Source: Acidobacteriota bacterium
GTDB taxonomy: Bacteria > Acidobacteriota > Vicinamibacteria > Vicinamibacterales > SCN-69-37
Direction of reading: 5' to 3'
Assembly: GCA_021824055.1 (NCBI GenBank)
Contig: JAKALV010000062.1
Location: 1-13,754 of the forward strand
DNA length: 13,754 bases
The notes beneath the pieces are model-generated. The model worked only from the letters and a program-made list of their open reading frames with translations. It did no database searches and was not told the DNA's origin. Shown here piece by piece: positions 7,032 to 13,754 of the stretch. Within the stretch, counting starts at the first letter, position 1; each line of letters begins with the position of its first letter. The translations under genes and the position numbers were made by a program.

Positions 7032-7109
7032 AAAGAGCCAAAGAGACAAAGCGGCAGAGAGGCAATGAAGATCTTAATTGCCCCTTTGGCCCTCTGCCCC
7101 ATTGCCCCT
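7032..7109. repeat. Inverted pair of 8-bp repeat arrays forming a hairpin
   Basis: Left array: AAAGAGCC (7032), AAAGAGAC (7040), AAAGCGGC (7048), AGAGAGGC (7056). Right array, roughly complementary: TTGCCCCT (7078), TTGGCCCT (7086), CTGCCCCA (7094), TTGCCCCT (7102). They flank the palindrome AAGATCTT (7068-7075). Exact pairings include GGCAAT (7061-7066) with ATTGCC (7077-7082) and GGCAGAG (7053-7059) with CTCTGCC (7092-7098). In RNA this would fold into an imperfect stem-loop after the permease operon. It is followed by TTTCTGTT rather than a clean U-run, so terminator activity is possible but not shown. Confidence 0.65.
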
Positions 7110-7146
7110 TTCTGTTAATGGAGATATGGTCGCCATAACGGGAGGG
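7102..7146 (+). promoter_or_regulatory. Possible promoter and strong ribosome binding site of the EF-G-like gene
   Basis: TTGCCC (7102-7107) and TATGGT (7125-7130) are separated by 17 bases and match sigma-70 boxes only moderately. TATGG/CCATA (7125-7129 and 7133-7137) forms a small hairpin immediately before a strong Shine-Dalgarno, GGGAGGG at 7140-7146, which lies seven bases before the ATG. The ribosome binding site is secure; the promoter is tentative. Confidence 0.35.
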
Positions 7147-7153
7147 TATCGCT

Positions 7154-9253
7154 ATGAGGGTTTACGATGCTGCAACACTCCGGAATGTGGCGGTAGTCGG
7201 CCACAGCGGAGCCGGAAAGACCCAGTTGGTCTCGGCCCTGCTCTTTGACGCCGGCGCAGTCAACAGATTCGGGAAGGTCGACGAAGGCAACACGGTCACG
7301 GATTACGACGACGAAGAAATCCTCCGCAAGCACACCCTCTCCGCAGCTTTGGCCCACATCGAGTGGCGCAAACACAAAATCAACCTGATCGACACCCCTG
7401 GCATGAGCAACTTCCTCGGCGACGCGCGCGCTGCGCTGCGCGCGGCGGATTCGGCCGTGGTCGTCGTGGACGCCGTGAGCGGCGTGCAGGTCTCCACGGA
7501 AAAGGTCTGGGAAGCCGCGGCCGACGGCGTGCTGCCCCGCCTGGTCGTCGTCAATCGCCTCGATCGCGAGCGCGCGAGCATCGCGCGGGCACTCGAGTCG
7601 ATCCACGATCATCTCGGACGCGCGTGCGTCCTGATCCACCTCCCCATCGGCGAAGAGAAGGATTTCAAGGGCGTCATCGACCTGGTCCGGATGCGCGCCT
7701 ACACCTTTGCGACCGATGACAGCGGCAAGACATCCGAGGGTGAGATCCCGGCCGACCTGGCGGGGGCCGCCGCTGAGGCGCGCGAGACGATGCTCGAAGC
7801 GGTCGCCGAGGCGGACGAAGCGCTGATGGAGAAGTTTTTCGCCAACGGCACGCTGACGCAGGAGGAGCTTTCCGACGGCCTCACGCGCGCGGTCCGGGCG
7901 GCGAAGATCTTTCCGATCTGCTGCGCCTCGGGCCTCCACAACATCGGCGCCCAGCCCCTGGCCGACGCGATCATCGACTACCTGCCGTCGCCGGTCGACC
8001 GGCCGTTCCCGGGATTGAACCCGAAGGGCGAGCCGACCACGCTGGCGGCCGACAACACGGCGCCGGCGATCGCGTGGGTGTGGAAGTCGATCGCCGATCC
8101 GTTCGCCGGACGCATCACGCTCTTCCGCGTGATCGCCGGCGTCTTCAAGAGCGACTCGACCACGCGCAACCTCACGCGGGATGCCGACGAACGACTGGGC
8201 CATTTGCTGCTGCTCGAAGGCAAGACGCAGACCGATATCGCCGAAGTGCACGCGGGCGACCTGGGCGCGGTCGCCAAGCTCAAGGACACGCACACCGGCG
8301 ACACCCTCGGCGACAAGAAGGCCGCCTTCACGGTGCCGCCCATCCAGTTTCCCGAGCCGGTGCTCTCCTATGCGATCGTGCCGAAGAGCCGGGGCGACGA
8401 GGACAAGCTGGGCCAGTCCATGCATCGGCTGATCGAGGAAGATCCATCCATCGCGTGGACGCGCGATGCGCAGACGCACGATCTGTTGCTGTCCGGCCAG
8501 GGGCAGCTGCACATCGAAGTGACCGTGGCGAAGCTGAAGCGCCGGTTCGGCGTCGACGTCACGCTGAAGCCGCCGACCATCCCGTATCGCGAGACGATCA
8601 CCGCGAAAACCGAGGCGCACGGCCGTCACAAGAAACAGACCGGCGGACACGGGCAGTTCGGCGACTGCAAGATCCGCGTCGAACCCCTGCCGCGGGGCGC
8701 GGACTTCGAGTTCATCAACGACATCTTCGGCGGCGCCATTCCCCGGGGGTTCGTGCCGGCCATCGAAAAGGGCATCCAGGACACGCGCATGCGCGGGTAT
8801 CTGGCCGGCTACCCGATGGTCGACTTCCGGGTGACGGTTTACGACGGCTCGTACCACGACGTCGACTCGAACGAGATGTCATTCCGCATGGCCGGTCGGC
8901 TCGCCTTCCGCGACGCCATGACCCGCTGCAAGCCGACGCTGCTCGAGCCGGTCATGCAAGTGGAGGTCTACACGCCGTCGGAATATGCCGGCGATCTGAT
9001 GGGCGACCTCAACAGCCGGCGCGGTCGCATCGCCGGGATGGACGCCAAGGGCTCGTCGACCGTCATCAAAGCCGAAGTGCCCATGGCGGAAATGCTGACC
9101 TACGAACAGCAGTTGACGTCGCATACCGGCGGCCGCGGCGCGTACCACATGGAGTTCTCGCACTACGCCGAGGTGCCGGCACACCTGCTGCCGAAGATCA
9201 TTGCCGCGTCCAAGGCCGAGCGCGGCGAGGCCAAGCCCGAGGACGAGGAGTAG
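7154..9253 (+). CDS. Elongation factor G paralogue (EF-G-like GTPase)
   Basis: A 699-residue translational GTPase with the five-domain EF-G plan, close to normal EF-G length. G1 is GHSGAGKT (16-23) where canonical EF-G has GHIDAGKT. Switch I is short and diverged (RKHTLSAAL, Thr61 the likely G2 residue). G3 is DTPG (80-83) followed by Met84 instead of the catalytic His. G4 is NRLD (134-137) where NKMD is usual, and the G5 region is CCASGL (256-261). Domains II and III follow (about 280-460). Domain IV (about 465-590) keeps the decoding-centre segment YHDVDSNEMSF, and domain V has EVYTPSEYAGDLMGDLNSRRGRI. EF-G moves tRNA and mRNA through the ribosome; diverged paralogues may act in recycling, slow growth or stress. 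Conservation of domain IV argues that it still enters the ribosomal A site, while the changed GTPase motifs suggest different kinetics. It has its own strong ribosome binding site and stands alone, away from str-operon genes, which also argues for a paralogue. Confidence 0.9.
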   Translation: MRVYDAATLRNVAVVGHSGAGKTQLVSALLFDAGAVNRFGKVDEGNTVTDYDDEEILRKHTLSAALAHIEWRKHKINLIDTPGMSNFLGDARAALRAADSAVVVVDAVSGVQVSTEKVWEAAADGVLPRLVVVNRLDRERASIARALESIHDHLGRACVLIHLPIGEEKDFKGVIDLVRMRAYTFATDDSGKTSEGEIPADLAGAAAEARETMLEAVAEADEALMEKFFANGTLTQEELSDGLTRAVRAAKIFPICCASGLHNIGAQPLADAIIDYLPSPVDRPFPGLNPKGEPTTLAADNTAPAIAWVWKSIADPFAGRITLFRVIAGVFKSDSTTRNLTRDADERLGHLLLLEGKTQTDIAEVHAGDLGAVAKLKDTHTGDTLGDKKAAFTVPPIQFPEPVLSYAIVPKSRGDEDKLGQSMHRLIEEDPSIAWTRDAQTHDLLLSGQGQLHIEVTVAKLKRRFGVDVTLKPPTIPYRETITAKTEAHGRHKKQTGGHGQFGDCKIRVEPLPRGADFEFINDIFGGAIPRGFVPAIEKGIQDTRMRGYLAGYPMVDFRVTVYDGSYHDVDSNEMSFRMAGRLAFRDAMTRCKPTLLEPVMQVEVYTPSEYAGDLMGDLNSRRGRIAGMDAKGSSTVIKAEVPMAEMLTYEQQLTSHTGGRGAYHMEFSHYAEVPAHLLPKIIAASKAERGEAKPEDEE

Positions 9254-9301
9254 CCCCGACAACCCGGTGGAGCCCCGCGGGATGGAGGCCCGGGCCGCCG
9301 T

Positions 9302-10357
9302 ATGACATTATGGCGGCGAGGTGTGAACATCACTCGCGATTGGTGGTTGCCGTGCGCGCGGCTCTGCGCCTGCGCTCTGCTCTGTGCGGTCCCCCTGCGG
9401 GCCGCGCCGCAGCAGACGTTCGATGAGTTTCTGGCCGGCTTGAGAACTGAAGCCGCGGCCAGGGGCATCAGTCAGGCCACGATCGACGCCGCGCTCACGG
9501 GCGTCGAGCCGCTGCCCGTCGCCGTCGAGCGCGACCGCACCCAGCCCGAAGAGGTCATCAGTCTCGACACCTACGTGGCCCGGCTGTTGAAGCCGAAGAC
9601 GATCGCCACGGCGAGAGCCGCGGCCGTCACCCACGCCAAGCTCCTCCGGCAGATCGAGGACGCGTACGGCGTGCCGCCCAGCATCATGATCGCCGTCTGG
9701 GGCGTCGAATCCAATTTCGGCACGTTCACCGGCATCCGGCCCACCGTGGCCGCGCTGGCCACGCTCGCCTACGACGGGCGGCGCGCCCTGTTTCGTAACG
9801 AGCTATTCAGCGCGCTGCAGATTCTGGACGCCGGACACATCACGCTCGATCAGATGAAGGGCTCGTGGGCGGGCGCCATGGGCCAGCCGCAATTCATGCC
9901 GTCCAGCTACCTGAAGTATGCCGTCGACTTCGATCATGACGGGCGCGCCGATATTTGGACCACGCTCCCCGACGTGTTCGGCTCGATCGCGAACTACCTG
10001 AAGGCACAGGGTTGGACCGCCGGAGTGCGGTGGGGCCGAGAAGTGCGCCTCACCGCCGCCGCGCGCGCCCGCATCGACCGCGCCGTCAAGATGCGTTCCG
10101 GCAGCTGCAAGGCCGAGCGGGAAATGACTCAAGCGCTTCCGATGAAGGAATGGACGCGGCTGGGCGTCAGGCTGCCGGGCGGCGCGCCGTTGCCCAGGAC
10201 CGCTCTCCACGCCTCGCTCGTCCGGGGCGACAAACGGTTCTTCCTCGTGTACGCGAACTACGAGGCGCTGCTGGGGTACAACTGCGCGAACTCGTACGCC
10301 GTCAGCCTCGGCTTGCTGTCGGACAGGATTCCCGCGCGGCCGGCACCCTTACGCTGA
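9302..10357 (+). CDS. mltB: MltB-type lytic murein transglycosylase
   Basis: A 351-residue exported enzyme that cleaves the MurNAc-GlcNAc bond of peptidoglycan with formation of 1,6-anhydro-MurNAc. The N-terminus (about 1-36) is a signal peptide with a Cys-rich hydrophobic core and a likely cut near RAAPQQ; no canonical lipobox is clear, so it is probably soluble periplasmic rather than a lipoprotein. The SLT_2 domain starts at TFDEFLAGLR. The catalytic Glu is Glu136 in VWGVESNFG, followed by the family block GAMGQPQFMPSSYLKYAVDFDHDGRADIW split over residues 191-219. The C-terminal NYEALLGYNCANSYAVSLGLLSDRI is also typical. There is no separate peptidoglycan-binding domain. ATG 9302 has GGAGG at 9284-9288, a rather long 13 bases upstream; an in-frame GTG at 9323 is an alternative start that would still leave a signal peptide. 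It follows the EF-G-like gene by 48 bases. Confidence 0.92.
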   Translation: MTLWRRGVNITRDWWLPCARLCACALLCAVPLRAAPQQTFDEFLAGLRTEAAARGISQATIDAALTGVEPLPVAVERDRTQPEEVISLDTYVARLLKPKTIATARAAAVTHAKLLRQIEDAYGVPPSIMIAVWGVESNFGTFTGIRPTVAALATLAYDGRRALFRNELFSALQILDAGHITLDQMKGSWAGAMGQPQFMPSSYLKYAVDFDHDGRADIWTTLPDVFGSIANYLKAQGWTAGVRWGREVRLTAAARARIDRAVKMRSGSCKAEREMTQALPMKEWTRLGVRLPGGAPLPRTALHASLVRGDKRFFLVYANYEALLGYNCANSYAVSLGLLSDRIPARPAPLR

Positions 10358-10374
10358 CCGCGGTAAGCGATAAC

Positions 10375-10413
10375 TTGCGCCGCCGCCGCATAAGAGGTCT
10401 AGAATTGGCGCAA
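10375..10413 (+). promoter_or_regulatory. Possible promoter within a 7-bp inverted repeat, upstream of the small protein/M48 unit
   Basis: TTGCGCC (10375-10381) and GGCGCAA (10407-10413) are perfect inverted repeats whose starts are 32 bases apart, about three helical turns. Between them is TAGAAT (10400-10405), a good -10 box, and the left arm includes TTGCGC as a possible -35, though 19 bases separate the two, longer than ideal. The repeat could bind a dimeric or looping regulator of the 10427-13718 unit. Function is inferred. Confidence 0.35.
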
Positions 10414-10426
10414 CGGTGCTCCCCGG

Positions 10427-10837
10427 ATGGATTCGCTGACGTCCCTCTCCTCGCAATTGCGCGTGACCGCCGAATCGTTCGGCCTCTCGCTCGACCAGTC
10501 CTCTCCGGACCTGATTCGGGTCTCACGCGAAGCGGTGCTCAGCAAGTGGTTCCTCGGTGGCCGCAAGGCCGACTATCGCGCGTCCTGCACGCTGGACGAA
10601 GTCGCGCACGTCGCCACCTTTCGCGAGGTACTGAAGGAGTCTTCGTGGGGAGTGCCTCCGCCGGCCGTGACGGTTGAAACAGCAGGGCAGCGCGGTGCCG
10701 CCGCGACCAAGTCAATCCGCGTGAACGGACCGGTCGGCGGCCATGTGGATCTCGGTGCTGTCCGCCAGGCCTGCGAGCGTGCCGTGGCCCAGGCTGGATG
10801 GACGTTCGTGTTTGAAGCGGGCAAGCTTCCCGCCTGA
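10427..10837 (+). CDS. Small cytoplasmic protein of unknown function
   Basis: I do not recognise this 136-residue protein. It has no signal peptide and no membrane segment. Visible parts are an N-terminal amphipathic region (LSSQLRVTAESFGLSL), a central block rich in aromatic and charged residues with SKWFLGGRKADYRASC (about 39-54) and FREVLKESSWGVPPP (about 64-78), a low-complexity linker, and a C-terminal helix ending in AGWTFVFEAGKLP. Codon use matches the neighbours, and its stop lies 13 bases before the start of the M48 gene, so the two are almost certainly co-transcribed and possibly linked in function. The ATG at 10427 lacks a clear Shine-Dalgarno and lies about 15-20 bases after the putative transcription start, so it may be translated from a very short leader. 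The long frame, in-phase codon bias and tight spacing support it as a real gene. Confidence 0.75.
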   Translation: MDSLTSLSSQLRVTAESFGLSLDQSSPDLIRVSREAVLSKWFLGGRKADYRASCTLDEVAHVATFREVLKESSWGVPPPAVTVETAGQRGAAATKSIRVNGPVGGHVDLGAVRQACERAVAQAGWTFVFEAGKLPA

Positions 10838-10850
10838 AAAGGAGCTCCCC

Positions 10851-13718
10851 ATGGGCCCGCACGTCCCATTTAGGCTCGCTGCTGGCGCAGCGGCGTGGAT
10901 CTCACTCGCGTGCTGGTCAACCGTATCGATATCCGCTCAACCACAGCAGATCGCCCGACCCGCCGATGGATTTGTGCTCGCCATTCCCGCCGGCTGGACG
11001 GAACGAACCGATCTGGGCGCCTCCGCCGGCATCGCGTCCGCCTCAGGGACCGAGGCCTACGTCACCGTCCACGTGCAGCGTGAGCCGGCTCCCGCCGACG
11101 TCAGCGAAGTTCTGGCGCGCGTCGTGACGAAGATGAAGACCAGCACCGGCGCAAGAGTCGTGAGCACGCGACTTGGCACATTCCTGAAACGCCGTGCCGT
11201 CATGGCTGAACTGCAGGATGACTCCGCACGGTATCGCGTCGTCGTCATCCCACGCGACCCCGGCGACACGAGCCAGATCTACTACACGCTTATCGCCTGG
11301 TGCGCGCCCACTGCGTTCAACCGGCTTCAACTCGCGTTCGATAGTGCGCTCGCGGGGTTTGAGGTCACGGCGACAGGCGCGGCCGCGCCCGCGGCCGACC
11401 GCCCGGATGCGCAGCGGACGGCGACGTCGCCGGAGGTCCGCGGCGCGTTCTTCACGCGTCTGCTGACGCCGCGCCCTGGGCCCGGCGTTGCCGCGCCGAG
11501 CCCCTCCGGCGACAGGAAAGGGTTCGAGGCCGACGAGGCGTATCGCAAGGGCATGGCCTTTGCCGCACAGAGCGCGTGGGCGGAAGCGCAGCAGGCGTTT
11601 CGAGACGCTGAGAAGAAGAACGGCCAGGAACGCGAGTACATCCTCTCGACGGCGTTTGCGTATCTAAAACTGCACAAGGCCAATGAATCCCGGAAGCGGT
11701 ACCAGGGCATCTACAAGAACGATCCGACCAACGCCCGCGCGCTCGTCGGCCTGATCGCGTCGGCCGAAGAGATTCAGGACTATCGCGACGCCGTCACACT
11801 CTGGCGGCGCTACGTCACGCTGCCGCTCGCCGGTCCCGAGGCCGCCGAAGCGCGAGCACTGCTTGCCGGCGCCCAGGAACTGTTCGCGGACCGCTACGAG
11901 ATCACCGAGAATCCCGCCGGAGGCGCGGCCAATCTGGCGACGCCGCAGGAAGAGCTTCAGCTCGGCCTGCAGTACGCAAAGGCACTCACTGAATCTGGTG
12001 TGCCGCTCATGACCGACCCGGAGGTCGTGAGTTATGTCGAGCAACTGTGCCAGTTGCTCGTCGGACATGCGAAGCAGTTCCCGACCAACTATCAGCTGTT
12101 CGTGCTCGACACCGCGCAGGTCAACGCCATGACGACGCCGGGATTCATCTTTGTCTATCGCGGCATTCTGGATGCCTCGGACAGTGAAGCGGCCCTGGCC
12201 GGCGTATTGGCGCACGAAATCGGCCACTCGGTCGCGCACCACATCGGCAAATCCGCCACCAGGTCGTATCAGGATGAGAAACGAATTGCGGACCTCCGTA
12301 GGTCCAACAGCAAGTTGTCGCAGTTTCTCGCGAAGATGCTCGAAAGCGGCAGCCCCGTCAACGCGCAGTCGTTCAGCCGGGACAACGAGTCGCAAGCCGA
12401 CCGCCTGGCGGTGCATATCGCCTTCGATTCCGGTTTTGACCCGGCCGCCATCGCGGACCTGTTCCAGAAATTCGAGCAGATGTCGCCGACCTCACGAAGC
12501 CCCTGGGATCAGATGATGCAGTCGCACCCGTCACCGCTCGGCCGGATCAACGCGGTGAAGGAATACGCGGCGTTGCTGCCCAGCCGGCCGACGAAGAGGA
12601 ACTCACCGGCCTTCGACCGCATGAAGCGGCGACTGGCGGCGCTCCCCCAGCCACCGGACGCCACGGGGCTGATGATGCCGAGCACAGCGGCCCCGGCGTC
12701 AACGCGGGACGCCAGCCACATGCGGACGACCGCGTTTTCGTTGGCACCGGCGCCGTTTTCAGGTGAAGTGCCAGAGGGGTGGACCGGCACGAAGGTGTCG
12801 CCCGTCCTCTACGTGTTTCGCGGGCCGGCTGGAACGGGCGCCTACGAATCCGGCGTGCATGTGGAACTGGCGCCCAAAGCGACATTTCCCGGCAAGACGA
12901 TCGACGAGATGCTCGCACTGGAGCAGGCGGCGATCCTCCGCTTCAAGGACGGCGCGGTGCTCGGTGCCGACACCGGCCGCACCGTCGACGGCCGGGCACT
13001 ACGCGTGTTGCAGTCGGCCTACGCGTGCCCAACCTCGGCCGGCGTCGAGACGATGTGTCAGCGCCTCACCGGGCTGGTGGAGTACCCGGATTACTTCGTC
13101 TACGTGAAGTACGTCGCGCCGCAGGCGTCATTCGGCGACTTCTCGTACGCCTATGAGGTGGTGGGCAACAGCCTCACATACGGGCTGAACCGGTCGGCGC
13201 CGGTGCCGCCGCCGGATCCCGCGGCGGCAGGTCCGACCATCCCGGCCCCGCGGCCCGGCGGTGGCCAGCCGTTCACCATCGACTCGCCTCCCTATGGCGG
13301 AGAAATGCCGCAGGGCTGGGTATCACATCGGACGAACGACGGTGTGTACATCATCGAGGGCAACAAAGGCACTGAAGCCTACGAGATGACGATCCGGCTG
13401 GCCTTCTACCCCAAGGCCGGCGCGTCGGTCGATGCCACCGGAGAGAGCGTTCGCGTCGCGCTTCAGAAGCTGCCCGGCGCCCAGGTCGAGCAGACCCCGG
13501 ACCGTCAGACATCCGATGGACGTGCAGTCCGGGCCTACGTGGCCAATTACGTGGGAAAGTACTCCAACGGCGCTGAGACCCCCTTCCGCCAGCTGGCGGC
13601 CGTCGTGGAATACCGCAACCACTTGGTGATGCTCAGTTACGTCGGGCCCGCCGCGCTCTTTGACAAGTACATGTCCGCGTTCGAGATGGTGGGCTCGAGC
13701 CTCAACGAGCGGCGATAG
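10851..13718 (+). CDS. Secreted M48-family zinc metalloprotease with TPRs and three DcrB/PsbP-like domains
   Basis: A 955-residue exported protease. ATG 10851 was chosen over the longer frame from 10743 because AAAAGGAG (10837-10844) precedes it by six bases and a signal peptide starts there (about 1-33, ending SISAQPQQ). Order of parts: a first DcrB/PsbP-like domain (about 38-173, IPAGW at 45-49), a Pro/Ala-rich linker, TPR-like helices (about 224-349), and an M48 domain (about 365-580) with zinc ligands in HEIGH (455-459), the third ligand Glu513 in NESQADRLAV, and the SHPSPLGR block with His559. Two further DcrB/PsbP-like domains follow, about 630-772 (VPEGW at 640-644) and 808-955 (MPQGW at 819-823), joined by a Pro-rich linker. 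The core resembles BepA/LoiP-type periplasmic proteases that guard outer membrane protein assembly; BepA also pairs M48 with TPRs, but in the reverse order. All catalytic residues are present, so it is probably active. Confidence 0.9.
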   Translation: MGPHVPFRLAAGAAAWISLACWSTVSISAQPQQIARPADGFVLAIPAGWTERTDLGASAGIASASGTEAYVTVHVQREPAPADVSEVLARVVTKMKTSTGARVVSTRLGTFLKRRAVMAELQDDSARYRVVVIPRDPGDTSQIYYTLIAWCAPTAFNRLQLAFDSALAGFEVTATGAAAPAADRPDAQRTATSPEVRGAFFTRLLTPRPGPGVAAPSPSGDRKGFEADEAYRKGMAFAAQSAWAEAQQAFRDAEKKNGQEREYILSTAFAYLKLHKANESRKRYQGIYKNDPTNARALVGLIASAEEIQDYRDAVTLWRRYVTLPLAGPEAAEARALLAGAQELFADRYEITENPAGGAANLATPQEELQLGLQYAKALTESGVPLMTDPEVVSYVEQLCQLLVGHAKQFPTNYQLFVLDTAQVNAMTTPGFIFVYRGILDASDSEAALAGVLAHEIGHSVAHHIGKSATRSYQDEKRIADLRRSNSKLSQFLAKMLESGSPVNAQSFSRDNESQADRLAVHIAFDSGFDPAAIADLFQKFEQMSPTSRSPWDQMMQSHPSPLGRINAVKEYAALLPSRPTKRNSPAFDRMKRRLAALPQPPDATGLMMPSTAAPASTRDASHMRTTAFSLAPAPFSGEVPEGWTGTKVSPVLYVFRGPAGTGAYESGVHVELAPKATFPGKTIDEMLALEQAAILRFKDGAVLGADTGRTVDGRALRVLQSAYACPTSAGVETMCQRLTGLVEYPDYFVYVKYVAPQASFGDFSYAYEVVGNSLTYGLNRSAPVPPPDPAAAGPTIPAPRPGGGQPFTIDSPPYGGEMPQGWVSHRTNDGVYIIEGNKGTEAYEMTIRLAFYPKAGASVDATGESVRVALQKLPGAQVEQTPDRQTSDGRAVRAYVANYVGKYSNGAETPFRQLAAVVEYRNHLVMLSYVGPAALFDKYMSAFEMVGSSLNERR

Positions 13719-13754
13719 ATCACGGGGAAGTAGAAAGTGAAAGGGCAAGAAGTT
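13719..13754. other. Purine-rich sequence after the last gene; nothing recognisable
   Basis: The final 36 bases after the M48 stop are strongly purine-rich (GAAAGTGAAAGGGCAAGAAG). They resemble the left octamer array at 7032-7063 in composition and could be the beginning of a similar array, but too little is visible to say. Confidence 0.25.

Noticed and set aside
7053..7115. A classical rho-independent terminator after the permease operon
   Set aside because: Pairing exists, but the stem is interrupted and the following sequence (TTTCTGTT) is not a clean T-run, so it is reported as a repeat only.
7115..8857. A 580-codon minus-strand open frame
   Set aside because: It lies opposite the EF-G-like gene, which has clear motifs and a strong ribosome binding site. 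The antisense product has no recognisable domain.
9274..9296. Short GC palindromes CCCGCGGG and GGCCCGGGCC between the EF-G-like and MltB genes
   Set aside because: Eight- to ten-base self-complementary GC strings are expected by chance at this base composition, and no supporting element is nearby.
8074..9426. A 450-codon plus-strand open frame
   Set aside because: It is an alternate frame of the EF-G-like gene running into the MltB gene; the product is Arg/Pro/Ala-rich without domains.
10743..10850. A 36-residue N-terminal extension of the M48 protein
   Set aside because: It overlaps the upstream small gene, lacks a ribosome binding site and would bury the signal peptide.

Overview
The window is GC-rich bacterial chromosomal DNA with tightly packed genes that almost all use GC-ending codons. 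The gene content suggests a didermic (Gram-negative) soil or aquatic bacterium: a type IV pilus/type II secretion ATPase, a PorV-like outer membrane protein, a MacA-like adaptor with two FtsX-type permeases, an MltB-type lytic transglycosylase and a periplasmic M48 protease. The style (adaptor-permease-permease operon beside a Yip1 protein, EF-G paralogue, degenerate octamer repeats between genes) reminds me of Acidobacteriota, perhaps Vicinamibacteria. That placement is inference and was not tested by any search.

Layout. (1) Minus strand, 1-1200: the N-terminal 400 residues of a PilB/GspE-type ATPase with an MshEN-type cyclic-di-GMP-binding domain, cut by the window edge just before Walker B. 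(2) 1201-1298: a short gap with a REP-like perfect palindrome. (3) Minus strand, 1299-2270: a PorV/TraF-like outer membrane beta-barrel protein. (4) 2271-2429: a divergent intergenic region with nine degenerate 8-bp tandem units, then an inverted repeat over a possible -10 box. (5) Plus strand, 2430-7023: a four-gene operon of a Yip1-family membrane protein, a MacA-like adaptor and two MacB/FtsX-type permeases, with no ATPase gene. The junction between the permeases carries a tandem duplication of a stop/RBS/start segment. (6) 7024-7153: an inverted pair of octamer arrays. (7) 7154-9253: an EF-G paralogue with altered GTPase motifs. (8) 9302-10357: an MltB-like lytic transglycosylase. (9) 10427-13718: a two-gene unit of a small unrecognised protein and a 955-residue secreted M48 metalloprotease with TPRs and three related DcrB/PsbP-like domains. 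The last 36 bases hold no recognisable gene.

How the parts fit. Most of the window concerns the cell envelope: surface pili, an outer membrane barrel, an envelope export system, peptidoglycan turnover and periplasmic proteolysis. The EF-G-like gene is the only cytoplasmic translation gene. I found no mobile element, CRISPR array, tRNA or rRNA. The least ordinary items are the M48 architecture, the octamer arrays, the duplicated permease junction and the ATPase-less efflux operon.
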